Shown here piece by piece: positions 5,949 through 6,532 of a stretch of DNA of 6,532 bases. The stretch covers positions 9,229-15,760 of the forward strand of contig DPWF01000320.1 of NCBI GenBank assembly GCA_003526435.1, given 5' to 3'. This stretch comes from Chitinophagaceae bacterium (GTDB taxonomy: Bacteria > Bacteroidota > Bacteroidia > Chitinophagales > Chitinophagaceae). Numbering within the stretch: position 1 is the stretch's first letter; each line of letters begins with the position of its first letter. Under the pieces are notes generated by a model. It saw nothing but the letters and a program-made list of their open reading frames with translations. It was not told where the DNA came from and searched no databases. The position numbers and the translations under genes were made by a program.

Positions 5949-6532
5949 ATGAGTTTGAAGAAAGCGCGCATACTGGTAATTGATGATGATGCAGATGTGC
6001 TTATTGCGGTGAGATTATTATTACGGCCCGAAGTAAAAGAAGTGGTTACAGAAAAAAATCCGGAGCAATTGCCAGCACTGATCACTTCCGGTGAGTTCGA
6101 TCTTGTTTTACTGGATATGAATTTCAATGCGTCTATCAATACTGGAAATGAAGGTATATACTGGTTAAAACGCATCAAAGAAATAAAGCCCGCAACATCG
6201 GTGATCATGATTACTGCTTATGGCGATATTGACCTGGCTGTACGTTCACTAAAAGAGGGCGCTGCCGATTTTGTGGTAAAGCCATGGCACAATGAAAAGT
6301 TACTGGATACGATAGCAACCGTCTTAAAAAGAGCAGGTACAGGCAGGGTGAATGAACAAGTCAATAAAGGTTATCCTCTTGGTATATCGGGAAATATGAT
6401 GTTGGGGGAAAGTGATGTGATGCAGGAGATATTTTACAAGCTTTCAAAAATTGCGCCCACCGATGCCAATATCCTGATACTGGGAGAGAATGGTACAGGT
6501 AAAGATTTAATTGCTGCTGCCATTCATCAGCA
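5949..6532 (+). CDS. NtrC-type sigma-54-dependent response regulator (3' end beyond window)
   Basis: The frame has 194 codons from the ATG at 5949 and is open to the right edge. The N-terminal receiver domain (about 6-125) has the acidic pocket Asp12-Asp13-Asp14, phosphoacceptor Asp56 in LVLLDMNF, switch Thr89 in MITAYGD and conserved Lys111 in VVKPW. After a linker, an AAA+ sigma-54 activation domain begins near 150, with [11 protein letters not shown] and Walker A GENGTGKD (179-186). The GAFTGA loop, Walker B and DNA-binding domain lie outside. Phosphorylation should trigger oligomerisation and ATP-driven opening of sigma-54 promoters. It is divergent from the exporter operon across a 241-bp region with enhancer-like repeats, so that operon is its likely target. 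A histidine kinase gene may follow beyond 6532, but this is not visible. No Shine-Dalgarno is seen, and TATATTTA (5896-5903) is only a weak promoter candidate. Confidence 0.95.
   Translation, partial: MSLKKARILVIDDDADVLIAVRLLLRPEVKEVVTEKNPEQLPALITSGEFDLVLLDMNFNASINTGNEGIYWLKRIKEIKPATSVIMITAYGDIDLAVRSLKEGAADFVVKPWHNEKLLDTIATVLKRAGTGRVNEQVNKGYPLGISGNMMLGESDVMQEIFYKLSKIAPTDANILILGENGTGKDLIAAAIHQ

Noticed and set aside
5930..6208. Minus-strand frame of 92 codons opposite the response regulator
   Set aside because: The plus strand encodes an unmistakable receiver domain with Asp56, Thr89 and Lys111; the antisense product has no such features.

Overview
The window looks like part of a Bacteroidota chromosome, probably a Chitinophagaceae-like soil or aquatic lineage. 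This is inferred from four things: the MacB/FtsX permease type (about 785 residues, two FtsX domains), moderately AT-rich DNA, the lack of Shine-Dalgarno sequences before the starts, and a NtrC-type regulator beside a MacA/MacB-type exporter. The exact genus cannot be read from the sequence.

Almost everything belongs to one leftward (minus-strand) transcription unit. Reading in the direction of transcription from about 5722: a 50-residue small membrane protein or lipoprotein (5707-5555); a HlyD/MacA-type periplasmic adaptor starting at a GTG (5538-4282); a 99-bp gap carrying an inverted heptamer repeat; a MacB/LolD-type ATPase (4182-3505); a full-length MacB-like permease interrupted by a single in-frame TGA (3461-1101); and a second, paralogous permease that runs off the left edge (1069 to before 1). 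Together they would form a tripartite ABC export pump with adaptor, ATPase and two related permeases. No TolC-type outer-membrane channel is in the window and the substrate cannot be deduced.

On the right a NtrC-type sigma-54 response regulator (5949 to beyond 6532) is transcribed divergently. The 241-bp shared intergenic region holds what looks like a complete sigma-54 control region for the exporter. It has a -24/-12-like element (5733-5748), a perfect match to the IHF bending-site consensus (5767-5779), and two 22-bp-spaced dyad-like repeats (5798-5842) at the distance expected of enhancer sites. The simplest model is that the divergent regulator, when phosphorylated, switches on the exporter operon.

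Two lesions or oddities sit in the pump itself: the in-frame TGA at codon 250 of the first permease, and an Arg in place of the near-invariant Pro after the Walker B glutamate of the ATPase. The pump may be decaying, the permease may work as two pieces, or the sequence may contain errors. No tRNA, rRNA, CRISPR array, transposase or clear intrinsic terminator was seen, and no gene-free stretch exceeds 300 bases.
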